Source: Rhizaria sp. SCN 62-66
Taxonomy: Eukaryota > Rhizaria, unplaced
DNA length: 64,000 nt
Assembly (NCBI GenBank): GCA_001724265.1
Contig: MEDY01000007.1
Span: forward strand, 62,001 to 126,000
Direction: 5' to 3'
Shown here: positions 1 to 10,304 of the stretch, one piece after another
Layout: each line of letters begins with the position of its first letter
How positions within the stretch are numbered: the first letter of the stretch is position 1
Notes under the pieces: generated by a model
Told to the model about the DNA's origin: nothing
The model's input: the letters and a program-made list of their open reading frames with translations, nothing else
The model's database searches: none
Position numbers and translations under genes: made by a program

Positions 1-1
1 C

Positions 2-3000
2 GTCATGCTCGGCTTCGATCGCTTTTTCACGCGCTACTGGATGCTCGGCGTGCCCGGCGGCCCCACGCTGCTCGCGGCGGAGCGCAACCCGCACCCGCTG
101 GCCGCCACGGTCGCGCTTCCCGTCGAGCCCCCCGCGCCCGCCACCGCCACCGCCGCTGCCGCCGCGGCTGCTGCCGGGGCAAGTGGGCTGACGACGCCGG
201 TCGGCACAGCCGCCGCACCGGCCGGCGCGGCGGGCACAGGCATCTCGGCCACCGACGCCGCGGCCCCCGCCGCCGCGCCGGCGGGCCCTGTCGCGCTGAC
301 CGGCGCCGACGAGGCCGCCGTGCGCGCGACCCTCGCCGCGCCGGTGCCGCTGAAACAGCACTGGACTCTGTACAACGACGAGAACGACGTCAAGACGCTG
401 CTGGCTAGTCTATCGACCGTGGGCACGCACGAGGTCGCGCTCCGGACCGCGATTGAGCACGCCATCAAGGACTGCAACACGCAGGCCGCGAACAGCGGGA
501 ACGGGGACAGCGCGGGCGCGGTGGCAATGAGCGACGACGCCGACGCCGCTACCGCGAGCGCGAGCGCGAGTGCGACTGCTGCTCCTGCTGCTGCTGCTGC
601 TGCTGCTGTGTGCGTCCCGTTCACGATCGCGCTCCCGCTGCCCCCCGGCGCCCCCATCGCCTTAACCCCGGCCTCGTCCGCAAGTGGGAGCGCGGATGGG
701 CACACGGCGGGGGACGTCGCGACCGTGGACGTGGGCGGCGTGCCCGTGGCCGCGCCGTTCCCCGTCGCCGCCGCCATGACCGACATCGAGGCGTTTAGCT
801 TCGAAACGATGGCCAAAGTCCTGCGCTCGACTCTGCGCGCCGCCGTGTTCTCTCCGCTTACGAGCTCTGCGGCGACCGACGGCAGTGACGACACCGCCTC
901 TGCGTCCGCTGCTGCCTCTGCCGCTGCCCCTGCTGCTGCGGCGGCGGACGGCGTGAACGCCATCTGCACCGAACCCAGCGCGGCGGTCTGCAACGGGTGG
1001 CACCTGTGCCACGTCTGCGTCGCCCCGGTGCACGCCGCGAGCCAAGAGGCCTTTGCCGCCAGCCAGTCCGCCTCGGTTCGCACTGAGCAGCTGCAGCAGT
1101 GGCACTGCGGCGCGTGCCACACCACGCTCTTTGGCGTGACCGCAGTCGAGGCCGCCGCGCACCGCGGCGCTTGCGACGGGCAGCCCTCAGCGGAGGCCGC
1201 ATCGGGGCTGGATGTGCTTTCGGGGTCGGACTCCGAAGACAAGAAGGCGGGTTCTGACGCCGACGAGAGCGTCGGCAAGGACGGCAAGAAGGTCGCTGCG
1301 AGCGACGCCAAAGAGGTCAAGATCGAGCCCAAGGACACTGATGTCAAGCTTGAGATTCCCGCTGGTGACAAGATCGGTACCGATGCTCTCGCTGCCGATG
1401 TCACCAAGATCAAGACTGAGAACCAGGCGATGACCGACGCGGACTCTGAGAGCAGCAATAGCGCCACCGCGGACCCCAGTGCGAGCGCGTGTGCCGACGC
1501 GGCGCTTCTGTCCGTCTCCGAGTCCCCGAAGACAGACTCCGACAAGGACGACAGCAAGGACGCTACCGACGCGAAGGCCGACAAGAGCAAGAGCAAGAGC
1601 AGCGACGACGACGACGATAGCGACGACGACAGCGACGCGGAAGAAGAGGATGACGAGCGCGAGTGGGAGGGCCAGATGGCTGAGCAGGAGACGCGTGAGT
1701 TCGCCCGCCACCAGTGGCGCGCCACCGCCGACGCCGCCTCGCTGGCGGCGACCAGCGCAGAGTTCCGCGCGCTCAAGGCGAGTCTGTTCATCATCGAGTC
1801 GGCGCTGCCGGCCGAGGCGTTCCGGCTCCCCGGCTGCAAAGAGGAGAGTCTGGACGACATCGTGGCCGCCGCGGCCGCGTTGACGATGACCAGCGACGAG
1901 CAGGACGGCGACGGTGACGGCGACGACGACGAGCTCATCGACGACGACGACGATGAGAGCGCCGACAGCGAGGACGACGACGACGACGACGACGACGACG
2001 ACAGCGACGACGGCGTCGGGCTGCCCCGCAGTCGCCGCAGCGCCTCCTCCCGCTCTAGCAGTGCTGCGAGCAGCAGCAACCGCCGCCGGTCGAGCACTGC
2101 GGCGGCCGCAGGCTCTTCCGGCTCGCGCGCCGGCCGCCGCAGCTCGACGGCGCCCAGCCAGCGGCCGCGCCCCGCGGCGTCGGTCACCGTGCCCGCCGCC
2201 GCCCCCGTCGTCGGCACCCCGGTCGCCATCGCTGCGCTTGCTCACCGCCGCCTGCGCTGGCGTCTGCGGCTCGCGCGCTCCTTCACGCTGCAGTCACTGC
2301 GGAACCGCGTGATCGAGTTCGCCGCCTCGCTGCGCGTCTTCTGGATCCGCTCCTGGCTCGACGCGAGCGCGGTGCGCCACTACGCAGAGCTCACGCGCAC
2401 CGTGCCACAGCTCGCGTTGCTTGTGCACGACATCGACAGCGCGCTGGCCTTCTCGCAGGCCGAGGCTGACGAGGTGCGCGTGAGGCTGATCCAGTCCTCC
2501 GCGCACCAGGCCGCGATCTCCGCCCACGCGCAGGAGACGCGCGCCGCGAACCAGGCGGCCCAGGCCGCGGCCGCCGCAGCTGCCGCGCTGGCGCAGAAGA
2601 AGGCGCGCTCGGACCCGCGCGCCGTGCCTGGGCTGGACATTAACTACTGCCGCGTGTGCGGCGACGACAAGCTCATCACCGAGCCCGACAACGTGGAGCT
2701 CGTCTGTGAGGGCTGCGAGCTGCTGTTTCACCTCGAGTGCCTCACGCCGCCCCTCACCGCGGTGCCCGAGGGGGACTGGTTCTGCCCGATCTGTCTCGCG
2801 CGCCAGAAGCGCCGCGCGATGCCCAACATCCCCGTGCCGCAGCGCCCGCACCACCACAAGCCGCGCGTGGTTCCGGCAAACCTGGAGCAGCTGCAGTCGC
2901 GCGCCAAGGCCGCGGGCGTCAAGGCCGACGCCTCGAGCAGTAGCAGCGGTAGCAGCAGCAACAGCAGCAGCAGCACTATCAAGAAAGAGTCCGCTGCCGC

Positions 3001-3409
3001 GAAGTCGAAGAGCAAGGGGACGGACAAGGCTAAGAAGCCCAAGGCCAAGGCTGCGGCTGCCAAGAGCGGGAGCCGTCGCGTCCTTGCTGATGATGACGAC
3101 GAGGACAACGACGATGATGACGAGAGTGACAGCGCCGATGATGACGATGACGACGAGGACCATGCGTCTGGTTCCGATGACGGCAGCAGCAGCAGCAGCA
3201 ACAGCAGCTCGAGCAGCTCGAGCAGCAGCAGCAGCGGCAGCGACGATAGCAGCGACGATGACAGCGACGACGACAGCAGCGAGGACAGCAATGACGACGA
3301 TGACGATGTCAGCGACGGTGGCCACCGCCGCAAGCGCAGCCGCGGCGTTAGCAGCAAGCCCGCGCGCACAAGCTCTCGCAGCAAGGGCTCATCTTCGCGT
3401 CGCCGTTAA
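2..3409 (+). CDS. WHIM/WSD-motif and PHD-finger chromatin protein (5' end cut by window)
   Basis: Residues are counted from the ATG at 5, but the frame is open to the window edge, so the true start lies upstream. The first line carries an LGFDRFFTRYWML stretch, followed about 110 residues later by NDVKTLLASLSTVGTHEVAL. Both match the WHIM/WSD signature of DDT-WHIM proteins that partner ISWI remodellers (BAZ1/ACF1, RLT types); an Ala-rich insert splits them. A Cys/His cluster (two CxxC pairs, then HxxxC) spans about 329-392. A C4HC3 PHD finger starts at Cys882 (CRVC, CEGC, HLEC, CPIC), as in histone-H3-tail readers. The rest is acidic, Ser-rich and Lys-rich low complexity. Role inferred: non-catalytic subunit of a nucleosome-remodelling complex. 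The DDT domain would lie outside the window. The gene ends in TAA and is convergent with FAM21. Confidence 0.8.
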   Translation, partial: VMLGFDRFFTRYWMLGVPGGPTLLAAERNPHPLAATVALPVEPPAPATATAAAAAAAAGASGLTTPVGTAAAPAGAAGTGISATDAAAPAAAPAGPVALTGADEAAVRATLAAPVPLKQHWTLYNDENDVKTLLASLSTVGTHEVALRTAIEHAIKDCNTQAANSGNGDSAGAVAMSDDADAATASASASATAAPAAAAAAAVCVPFTIALPLPPGAPIALTPASSASGSADGHTAGDVATVDVGGVPVAAPFPVAAAMTDIEAFSFETMAKVLRSTLRAAVFSPLTSSAATDGSDDTASASAAASAAAPAAAAADGVNAICTEPSAAVCNGWHLCHVCVAPVHAASQEAFAASQSASVRTEQLQQWHCGACHTTLFGVTAVEAAAHRGACDGQPSAEAASGLDVLSGSDSEDKKAGSDADESVGKDGKKVAASDAKEVKIEPKDTDVKLEIPAGDKIGTDALAADVTKIKTENQAMTDADSESSNSATADPSASACADAALLSVSESPKTDSDKDDSKDATDAKADKSKSKSSDDDDDSDDDSDAEEEDDEREWEGQMAEQETREFARHQWRATADAASLAATSAEFRALKASLFIIESALPAEAFRLPGCKEESLDDIVAAAAALTMTSDEQDGDGDGDDDELIDDDDDESADSEDDDDDDDDDDSDDGVGLPRSRRSASSRSSSAASSSNRRRSSTAAAAGSSGSRAGRRSSTAPSQRPRPAASVTVPAAAPVVGTPVAIAALAHRRLRWRLRLARSFTLQSLRNRVIEFAASLRVFWIRSWLDASAVRHYAELTRTVPQLALLVHDIDSALAFSQAEADEVRVRLIQSSAHQAAISAHAQETRAANQAAQAAAAAAAALAQKKARSDPRAVPGLDINYCRVCGDDKLITEPDNVELVCEGCELLFHLECLTPPLTAVPEGDWFCPICLARQKRRAMPNIPVPQRPHHHKPRVVPANLEQLQSRAKAAGVKADASSSSSGSSSNSSSSTIKKESAAAKSKSKGTDKAKKPKAKAAAAKSGSRRVLADDDDEDNDDDDESDSADDDDDDEDHASGSDDGSSSSSNSSSSSSSSSSSGSDDSSDDDSDDDSSEDSNDDDDDVSDGGHRRKRSRGVSSKPARTSSRSKGSSSRRR

Positions 3410-3886
3410 ATGCTTGAGACGACCGTGAATATCACTTCTCTTTTTCATGCGTTTTCAAGTACCGCATTGCGTAGACTCGTCGAACTTGTGAACTCGTTCT
3501 CCTCGCTAGTTAGTAATATTTTTAGTCGTCGTAGTGGGACAAAGGTGCTTATTTTGCTAGATGCAAAGTCTTAGCTTAAGTCCCGGCGATGGACTGGTAC
3601 TCATTGATTTATAAGTTGACTATTATTTCTCTATTTGACATTGCAATACATGTATCGCCCTGTACTCTTAACAAGTTGCCTATCGGATGTAATCAGTCGC
3701 TGAATGCATTAAAAACTAGTAACATGGAAAGTCATTCTCGCCCCACTTTTGGTTCGTTGTTCAAGTATGTGTATATGTATTAGTTCTAAGTAATAACATT
3801 CCACAAAACATAATCCGAGACAATTTCAAATTCAAATATACCTCCGTGGATCGAAGGGCAAGCGACGAGCAACGCTTACATTGAGC
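3410..3886. other. Convergent intergenic spacer
   Basis: AT-rich spacer between the two TAA stops of the PHD gene and FAM21. It should hold both 3' UTRs. No RNA gene, repeat or conserved ORF was recognised. Confidence 0.6.
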
Positions 3887-4146
3887 TTAGTCGAAGAGGC
3901 CGCCGCCGGACTTGCCGCCGGTCGAGTCGCCAAAGAGGTCGTCATCGTCGAACAGACTGGCGGCCTTAGTCGCCTTGGTCGCCGCGGGGGCGGCAGCGGC
4001 GGGCTTCTTGGCGGCGGGCTTGGCGACCGAGTCTCCAAATAGGTCGTCGTCGTCGCCGCCACCACTGAGCAGCGTCGCGGCCGCGGCGGCGGGCTTCGCG
4101 GCAGGCTTGGCAGCAGCAGCGGCCGGCGCCGCAGCGACAGGCGAGG

Positions 4147-4183
<37 letters not shown>

Positions 4184-7100
4184 GGCGGGCTTGGCGGGGG
4201 GCTTGGAGAATATGTCGTCGTCCTCGTCGTCGCCGAACAGCGAGGCTTTCTTGCTCGCGCTGCTCGAGCTGGCCACCGGCGACGCCGCAGGGGCGGCGGC
4301 AGCAGGGGCGGCAGCGGGAGCGGGAGCGGGAGCCGGGGCAGCAGCAGGAGTAGCAGCAGGCGCGGGCGCGGGCGCGGGAGCCGCGGCGGGCTTGGCGGCG
4401 GGCTTGGACGCGGAGCCGAAGATGTCGTCCTCGTCGTCGTCGCCGAAGAGGCTCGCGCTCTTCTTGGGCGCGGGGGCCGCAGCAGCCGCGGCGGGAGCGG
4501 CAGCAGCGACGGCCTTGGCCTTGGGGGCCGAGCTGAAGATGTCGTCATCGTCGTCATCGAAAGGGCTCTTGGCCGACGCCGTCGCAGTCGCGGGCGCCGC
4601 CGCGGCAGCCGCGATGGGCTTGGCGGGCGACATGACCGGCACGGCCATCGCGGGCACAGCGGGCGCCGGAGCCGCAGCGGTAGTGCTGGCGGCGGCGGCG
4701 GGCTCGGCCTCGTCGTCCTCGGCGATGCTGTAGCCGCTCGCGGCCGTGGCGGCCGCTGCAGCCGCGAAGTGGCTCTGGCTCGCTGTCATGCTCTGGCTCT
4801 GGCCCTTGGCGGGGCTGGCGATCGCGTCGGCGGGGTCCGCCGTAAAGCCCGCGCGCAGCGTCGACGCGCGCTTCGTGCGCCCGCCGATCTTGGGCTTGGA
4901 GAAGTGCTTCATCTCGGGCGCTGGACCAGCCGCGGCCGCCGCGGCCTCGGCCTCGGCCTCGGCCTCGCGCTGCGCGGTGGCCTTGGCCAGCACCTCCTTG
5001 GGGATGCCGCCCGCGGGCGGTGCGCCGAAGGGGTTAAAGCCCGCGGGCAGGCGGCTCGCCAGCGCGGCGGCCTTGCCCGCCACCGAAGGCCGGTGCGCGG
5101 CCTTTGACGGGGATGACGCGTCCGGAGCGGCGGCCTCTGCCTCGGCCTTCTTGTCCGTCTCAGCCTTCTTGGCAGCCTCGGCCTTGGCATCAGCCTCAGC
5201 CTTAGCAGCAGCCTCAGCCTTAGCCTTAGCCTTAGCATCAGCCTCAGCCTTGGCCTTAGCATCAGCCTCAGCCTTGGCCTCAGCCTCAGCCTTAGCCTTG
5301 GCATCAGCCTCGGCCTTGGCCTTAGTCTCAGCCTCGGCCTTAGCAGCAGCAGCCGCAGCAGCGGCAGCGGCAGCAGCCTCAGCCTCGGCATCAGCCTTGG
5401 TCTTAGCCTCAGCCTTGGCCTTAGCCTCAGCATCTGCATTGGTCTTAGCAGCGGTTTCCTCCTCAGCCTTCTTGGCGGCGGCGGCAGCGGCGTCAGCCTC
5501 AGCCTTCTGGGCCGCAGCGGCCGCGGAGGTGGCGGCAGCAGCGGCAGCCTCCTCCTCGGCCTTCTTGAGCGCCTCAGCGTCGGCATCAGCGGCAGCGGCA
5601 GCCTTCTTAGCGGCGGCCTCCTCCTCGGCCTTCTTGGCAGCAGCAGCAGCAGCAGCTTCAGCCTCGGCCGCAGTCGCAGCGGCGGCAGCAGTGGCAGCCT
5701 CGGCGGCCTCGGCATCCGCCTTGGCCTTAGCAGCAGCCTTCGCTTCAGCGGCAGCCTTCGCCTCAGCGGCAGCCTTCGCCTCAGCGGCAGCCTTCGCCTC
5801 AGCGGCAGCCTTCGCATCAGCGGCAGCCTTAGCCTCAGCCTTGGCCTTGGCTTCGGCCTCAGCAGCAGCGGCGGCCGCGGCGGCAGCGGCAGCGTTGTCG
5901 TTGCTGGCGGCCTTCTTGGCGCTCACGGCTCCGAACGGGTCGTCCTCGTCGTCATCGTCGAACAGCGCGGCGGCCGCGGCCTTCTTGACCGGCGCCGCAG
6001 CGACGGGCGACGCGGCGGCAGCGGCAGCCGGGGCGGCCGCGGGCTTGGCGGCGGGCTTAGCGCCGAAGAGGCCGCCCGCGTCGTCGTCATCGTCGCTGTC
6101 GAATAGGGACGCCTTGCTCTTGGCGGCGCTCGCGGCGGCCACGGGGGACGCGGCGGGCGCGGTGGCGGCGGCCGCGGGGGCCGCAGCGGGGGCGGCCGCG
6201 GCCGCGGGCTTGGCGGCGACGAAAGGCGCGCTATCGTCGTCGTCGTCGCTGTCAAAGAGACCAGAGCTCTTCTTGGCGGGCGCGGCGGCGGCAGCAGCGG
6301 CAACAGGGACAGCGGCAGCCTTGGCCTTGGCCTCGGCGGCGGCCTTGGCGGCGGCGTCCTCCTTGGCCTGTGCCTCAGCCAGGCTCACCTTGGCGGCGGC
6401 AGCAGGCGCAGCAGCGGGGGCGGCGGCGGGTTTGCCGAAAGCGTCGTCGTCGTCGTCGCTGTCGAATAAGCTCGCGCTCTTTTTCGCGGGAGCCGCGGCG
6501 GGCGCGGGCGCGGGCGCAGCGGCGGGCGCAGCGGCGGCGGGGACAGGGGCAGCGGCGGCGGCCGGCTTGCTGGAGCTGGACGAGGCGAACATGTCCTCGT
6601 CGTCGTCATCGCCAAACAGCAACGAGCCACCGGCAGCGGGCTTCGCAGCTGCAGCAGCGGGGGCGGCGGAGGCGGCGGGCTTGGCAGCGGCGGGCGCGGG
6701 CGCGGGGGCGGCGGCGACCGGTGCGGGGGCGGCGGCGGCGGCGGGCGCGGCAGGCTTGGGGGCGATGAGCGCGGCAAACTGGTCCTCCTCCTCGTCGTCG
6801 TCGCCGAACAGCGATGACAGCATCGCGTCCGTCTTGGCCGCGGCGGCCGCGGCGGCCGCGGACGCGCCCGCGGGGGCTTTGCCCGCGGCGCCGGGCTTCG
6901 TGCCGGCGGCGGCGGCGGAGGGCTTAGCGAAGAAGCCACCCGAGAGGAAGCTCTCGTCCTCGTCATCGTCGAAGTCGTCGAACATGGGCTTATCCTGCTC
7001 CTCCTGCTGCGGCTCCGGCGCGGCCTCGGCCTCCTTGGCGGCGGTTTTGGCGCCCTTCTTGCCCTCGGCCTTGGTGCCGCGGCGCGGGCGCGTGGTGGCC

Positions 7101-7384
7101 GCCGCGGCGGCGCCGTCGTCGTCGCCGAACAGCGAGGCGTCGGTCGCAGCCTTGACGCTTGCGGCCGACGGCTTGACGGCCGACGACCCGGCGCGCGCGC
7201 GGGGCTTCGAGTCGGATGCGGCGAACGCAGCCTCGGCGGCGGCGTCGGCGGCGGCCTTGGCGTCGGCGGCCGCGGCGGCCGTGGACTTAGTGGGCTTCGC
7301 GGCGGGGGCGGCGAGCTTGGCGTTAAGCTGGTCCTTGAACGACGCGGGCTCCGCACTGGCGCTAGAGCTAGAGCTGCTGCTCGA

Positions 7385-7440
<56 letters not shown>

Positions 7441-8440
7441 GCTTGGTGGGGGATGCGAAGAGGGCGTCGTCGTCGTTGCTGGGCTTGCCCTTGCTGCTAC
7501 GGGCGGGAGGAGCGGCAACCTCGTCATCGTCGTCGTCATCGTCGTCGGACTCGGGCGCGGGCGGGCGGCGGGCGGGGGCCGCGGCGGGCTTGGTGGGGGG
7601 ACGGCGGGCGTAGACGTCCTCGTCGTCCTCGTCCTCATCTTCGTCCTCATCTTCGTCCTCGTCCTCGTCTTCCTCGTCGTCGTCGTCCTGGTAGCGGGCG
7701 CGGCGGGACGAGGACGCGCCGCGGTTGCGCGCGGGAACAATGTCGTCATCGTCATCGTCGTCGTCCTCATCTTCGTCCTCATCCTCGTCCTCGTCCTCGT
7801 CGTCGTCATCGTCAGAGAACTCACTGTCTTCCTCATCTTCGTCGTCTTCATCATCCTCGTCCTCGTCCTCCTCTTCCTCGTCGTCGGGGTCCGCGGGGAC
7901 GTTGATGCCGGCCGTGTCGTCCTCCTGGAACGCGCGCGAGCCGATGATGAACGGCAGCGCCTGCTTGTTGTAGGGGTCGAACTTGGCGGGCTTCCAGACG
8001 CCCATGGGCGCGCTGTGGGCTGTGTCTTCGTCCTCGTCTTCGTCCTCGTCCTCGTCGTCGTGGTCGGGGAACGCCATGTGCGGGAAGTAGTCGACGGCGG
8101 CCAGACCGGCGCCGAGCGCGGCTGTGAACTGCTGCTGCACGTCGAGCTCTTGCTCCGGCTCGGCGGCCGCGGCGTCAGCGACGGGCTCGGGCTCGTCCTC
8201 CTCCTCGTCGTCATACACGCGGTTCTCAACAAACTGGGAGCTGGAGAGCATCATGAGATCGTTGAAGCACGTGTTGAGGCGGACCTCGGTAGCCTTGCTC
8301 TCGTACGACAGCGTTTCGAGGTCGTTTTGAAGTGTGGCGGTCTTGGAGATGATGCTGCCTGAAAGGTTCTGCAGCAGCGCCAGGAGGCGCTTGTCGGAGC
8401 CGAGGCTCCAGTTGCGGCATTCAGCGCGGAGTTCTTCCAT
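3887..8440 (-). CDS. WASHC2: WASH complex subunit 2 (FAM21-like)
   Basis: Single-exon 1517-aa protein. Residues 1-80 form the FAM21 head: a WSL start, an ETLSYESKATEVRLNTCFND stretch and then FVENRVYDDEE, matching the region of FAM21 that binds the WASH regulatory complex. The rest is a long disordered tail with at least twelve Leu-Phe-acidic (LFa-type) motifs, such as SLFGDDDEDDIF, GLFDSDDDDD, ALFDDDDEDDPF and SLFDDDDLFGD. In animal FAM21 these bind the retromer subunit VPS35. Two special stretches interrupt the tail: an almost pure Asp/Glu/Ser block at about residues 180-300 and an Ala/Lys/Glu heptad-like segment at about 850-1110. Expected role: recruiting WASH, and so Arp2/3-driven actin, to retromer-coated endosomes. 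The ATG begins the conserved head. The poly-Ala runs make assembly and alignment fragile. Family call is strong; a capping-protein-binding (CPI) motif could not be confirmed. Confidence 0.88.
5150..5880 (-). repeat. Ala/Lys/Glu-rich repeat block in FAM21
   Basis: Degenerate AEAKAKAEADAKA-type repeats encoded by GCC/GCT-AAG-GCC-GAG arrays. Composition predicts long helix, perhaps coiled coil, in the middle of the tail. It divides the LFa motifs into an upstream and a downstream cluster. Confidence 0.7.
7385..7438. repeat. (GGC)18 trinucleotide repeat encoding poly-Ala
   Basis: Eighteen uninterrupted GGC units on the plus strand, read as GCC (Ala) in FAM21. Such a tract is likely length-variable between strains. 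Confidence 0.9.
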
Positions 8441-10304
8441 GCTAGTGCGCGCTCTGGGTCAAAACAGAAAGGGTAAAAATAGCAAAAGCGGGGGGAAACG
8501 GTGAGCCACAAGGGGGAAGGCGCACATAGAGAACGGGGCCTTCAGGCGACCTCTGTCCGGAGATTTTAGCAAAGTATCTAGCACCCAGAAATAAAATATA
8601 AGAGACATCAAACACATCAACCTCTTAATAAAATCCCAATTTCTATAACGACGAGACAGAAACGCTCATATCTGACCTGGAAGAACATCGACGTCGGCGC
8701 GGCTTCATTTTGATCTGGCGAGGACTGTGGGCACTCTTGCTTCAGTCCACCAACAGCAGTCGGTCCGCGTCGTTCGTGGTTGACCGAGGAGGGGGAACAT
8801 ATTGCAAATTGCTAAAGTGCGGATTTCTTACTGAAACAAATGTCACAAAGGATATGCCTGCGTTGACATAATGGGCATGTATTGCTCTATAAAGAAACAG
8901 TTGTATTATTGAGTCTCGTGTGGATTATTCTCGTCTTAGACTCGTTTTGAAGACTTACACTGAGGAGATTCCTGGAAGAGTAAGTGTAATTGCACAGACA
9001 GGCGAACCAGGACATAAACAGCTGAAGACAAAACGCAAAGAGTAACGCGACAAATGGTAAAGGACACATGCGTGATCACGCTATAACAACGGGAGACAAA
9101 ACAACAAAAACCAAGGGCGAGAGCAGCAGGCAGTCTCACGGCCAGAAACACTAGACAGCAGCAAAACAGCATCGAGTCATGCGTGCGCTCTCCAGAAGTG
9201 CTCCAACCGTGTGCAAAAAAGGCACACATATCCATACATAGGCAAGTTCAATGCAAGGGAGTCCATTTGTGTAGCACGAAGAGTTGGTGTGATCGAAGTG
9301 CGCAAAAACGCGGCGACACATTCATGATATGATCAGCAAACAACACGCACCGACACACGACATCGCAAAGCACTAAAAGGCACCAACAAAGAGACATGAG
9401 ACGGTCGCGCATACGGACCCTTGGGTTGCAATATACACACAAAAGAGTAACAAGCATAACATTTTGGTGTGTCTACGTAACGACCGAAAACACATATGAT
9501 ACAACAAAGATCAATAGAAACGATATGATAAGCGAGAAACATATTGAGAGACACGACAGGCAATTGACCATGGTGAATCATAGATAATACGCATATACAA
9601 CGAGAGATGTCACAAGACAACGCGTCGCAGATGGACAGCCTGGCGCATATCTCAGGAGAACATGAGTAGACAGTACAAACATGTGTCGCAACAGCAGCAC
9701 GTGTGTGTACAGATCACATAATATCGAACATGTACAACGTCATTACATGGCGCAGCGGCGTGTGTGACAAGCAGAAAACATGAGGGAAACGGGACGCGCC
9801 GCAGAGACAACAAGCGTAACATTGCAACCACACAGGTACACATGCATGCGACGTGAGTGAAACACGCATGTGCGTGGGTGAAGCTATGCGTGAGCGGGCG
9901 GGCGCGCGGGGTGTTGCGAGTGGCAGGAAGTGAGTGCAGAGCAAACAACACCGGATTAGTAGTAGTACAAAATACACAAGGTAGAAAACGAAAACAAACT
10001 TAACTGACTGAAACAAAAGATACGATCACAGAAACCGAAGAAAAAAAACCATTGACATCTGCAAACAAGGACACATAACAGCGTACAAAGGCATGGTTGA
10101 TGTTGTTCGTCGTCACAAGGATTGGTGTCGGCAATAAAAATATCCACCTGATAGCACGAGTAACCAGACGAAACATAAAGCATCTTATCACAAAAAGCGT
10201 GTGTCAAACGAAACATTCTGAATCAATTTTCCGCTTATCTTGCAAAAACAAATTGAAATACTCGAATTCGCATCGATCTCAATGCGCCATGCGCAGTGCG
10301 GCAC
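8441..10304. other. Long intergenic region, no supported gene
   Basis: About 1.86 kb between the FAM21 start and the end of the transcription-factor gene, both on the minus strand. From about 8880 the plus strand is A-rich and T-poor, so the sense strand of the factor's 3' flank is T-rich. This gives several short hydrophobic, Cys/Phe-rich minus-strand ORFs of 60-103 codons, which overlap each other in different frames and look like composition artefacts. A long 3' UTR or a non-coding RNA could lie here. No tRNA or snRNA was recognised. Confidence 0.5.

Noticed and set aside
34-2229. 731-codon antisense ORF opposite the PHD gene
   Set aside because: GC-rich Ala/Asp/Ser codons give open antisense frames of Ser/Ala/Leu. 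No domain, and the plus-strand frame carries the PHD finger.
4880-4930. Capping-protein-interaction (CPI) motif in FAM21
   Set aside because: MKHFSKPKIGGRTKR is only loosely similar to the CPI consensus and lacks its spacing.
5216-5235. Telomere-like TTAGCC repeats
   Set aside because: They are Lys/Ala codons of the FAM21 repeat block, imperfect and internal to a coding frame.
4746-7613. 955-codon Ala/Ser-rich ORF opposite FAM21
   Set aside because: It is the complement of poly-Ala, Lys/Glu-Ala and Asp tracts; the minus frame has the conserved FAM21 head and LFa motifs.
8887-10216. Cluster of 60-103-codon hydrophobic minus-strand ORFs
   Set aside because: They overlap in different frames, lack domains and follow from T-rich sense composition.
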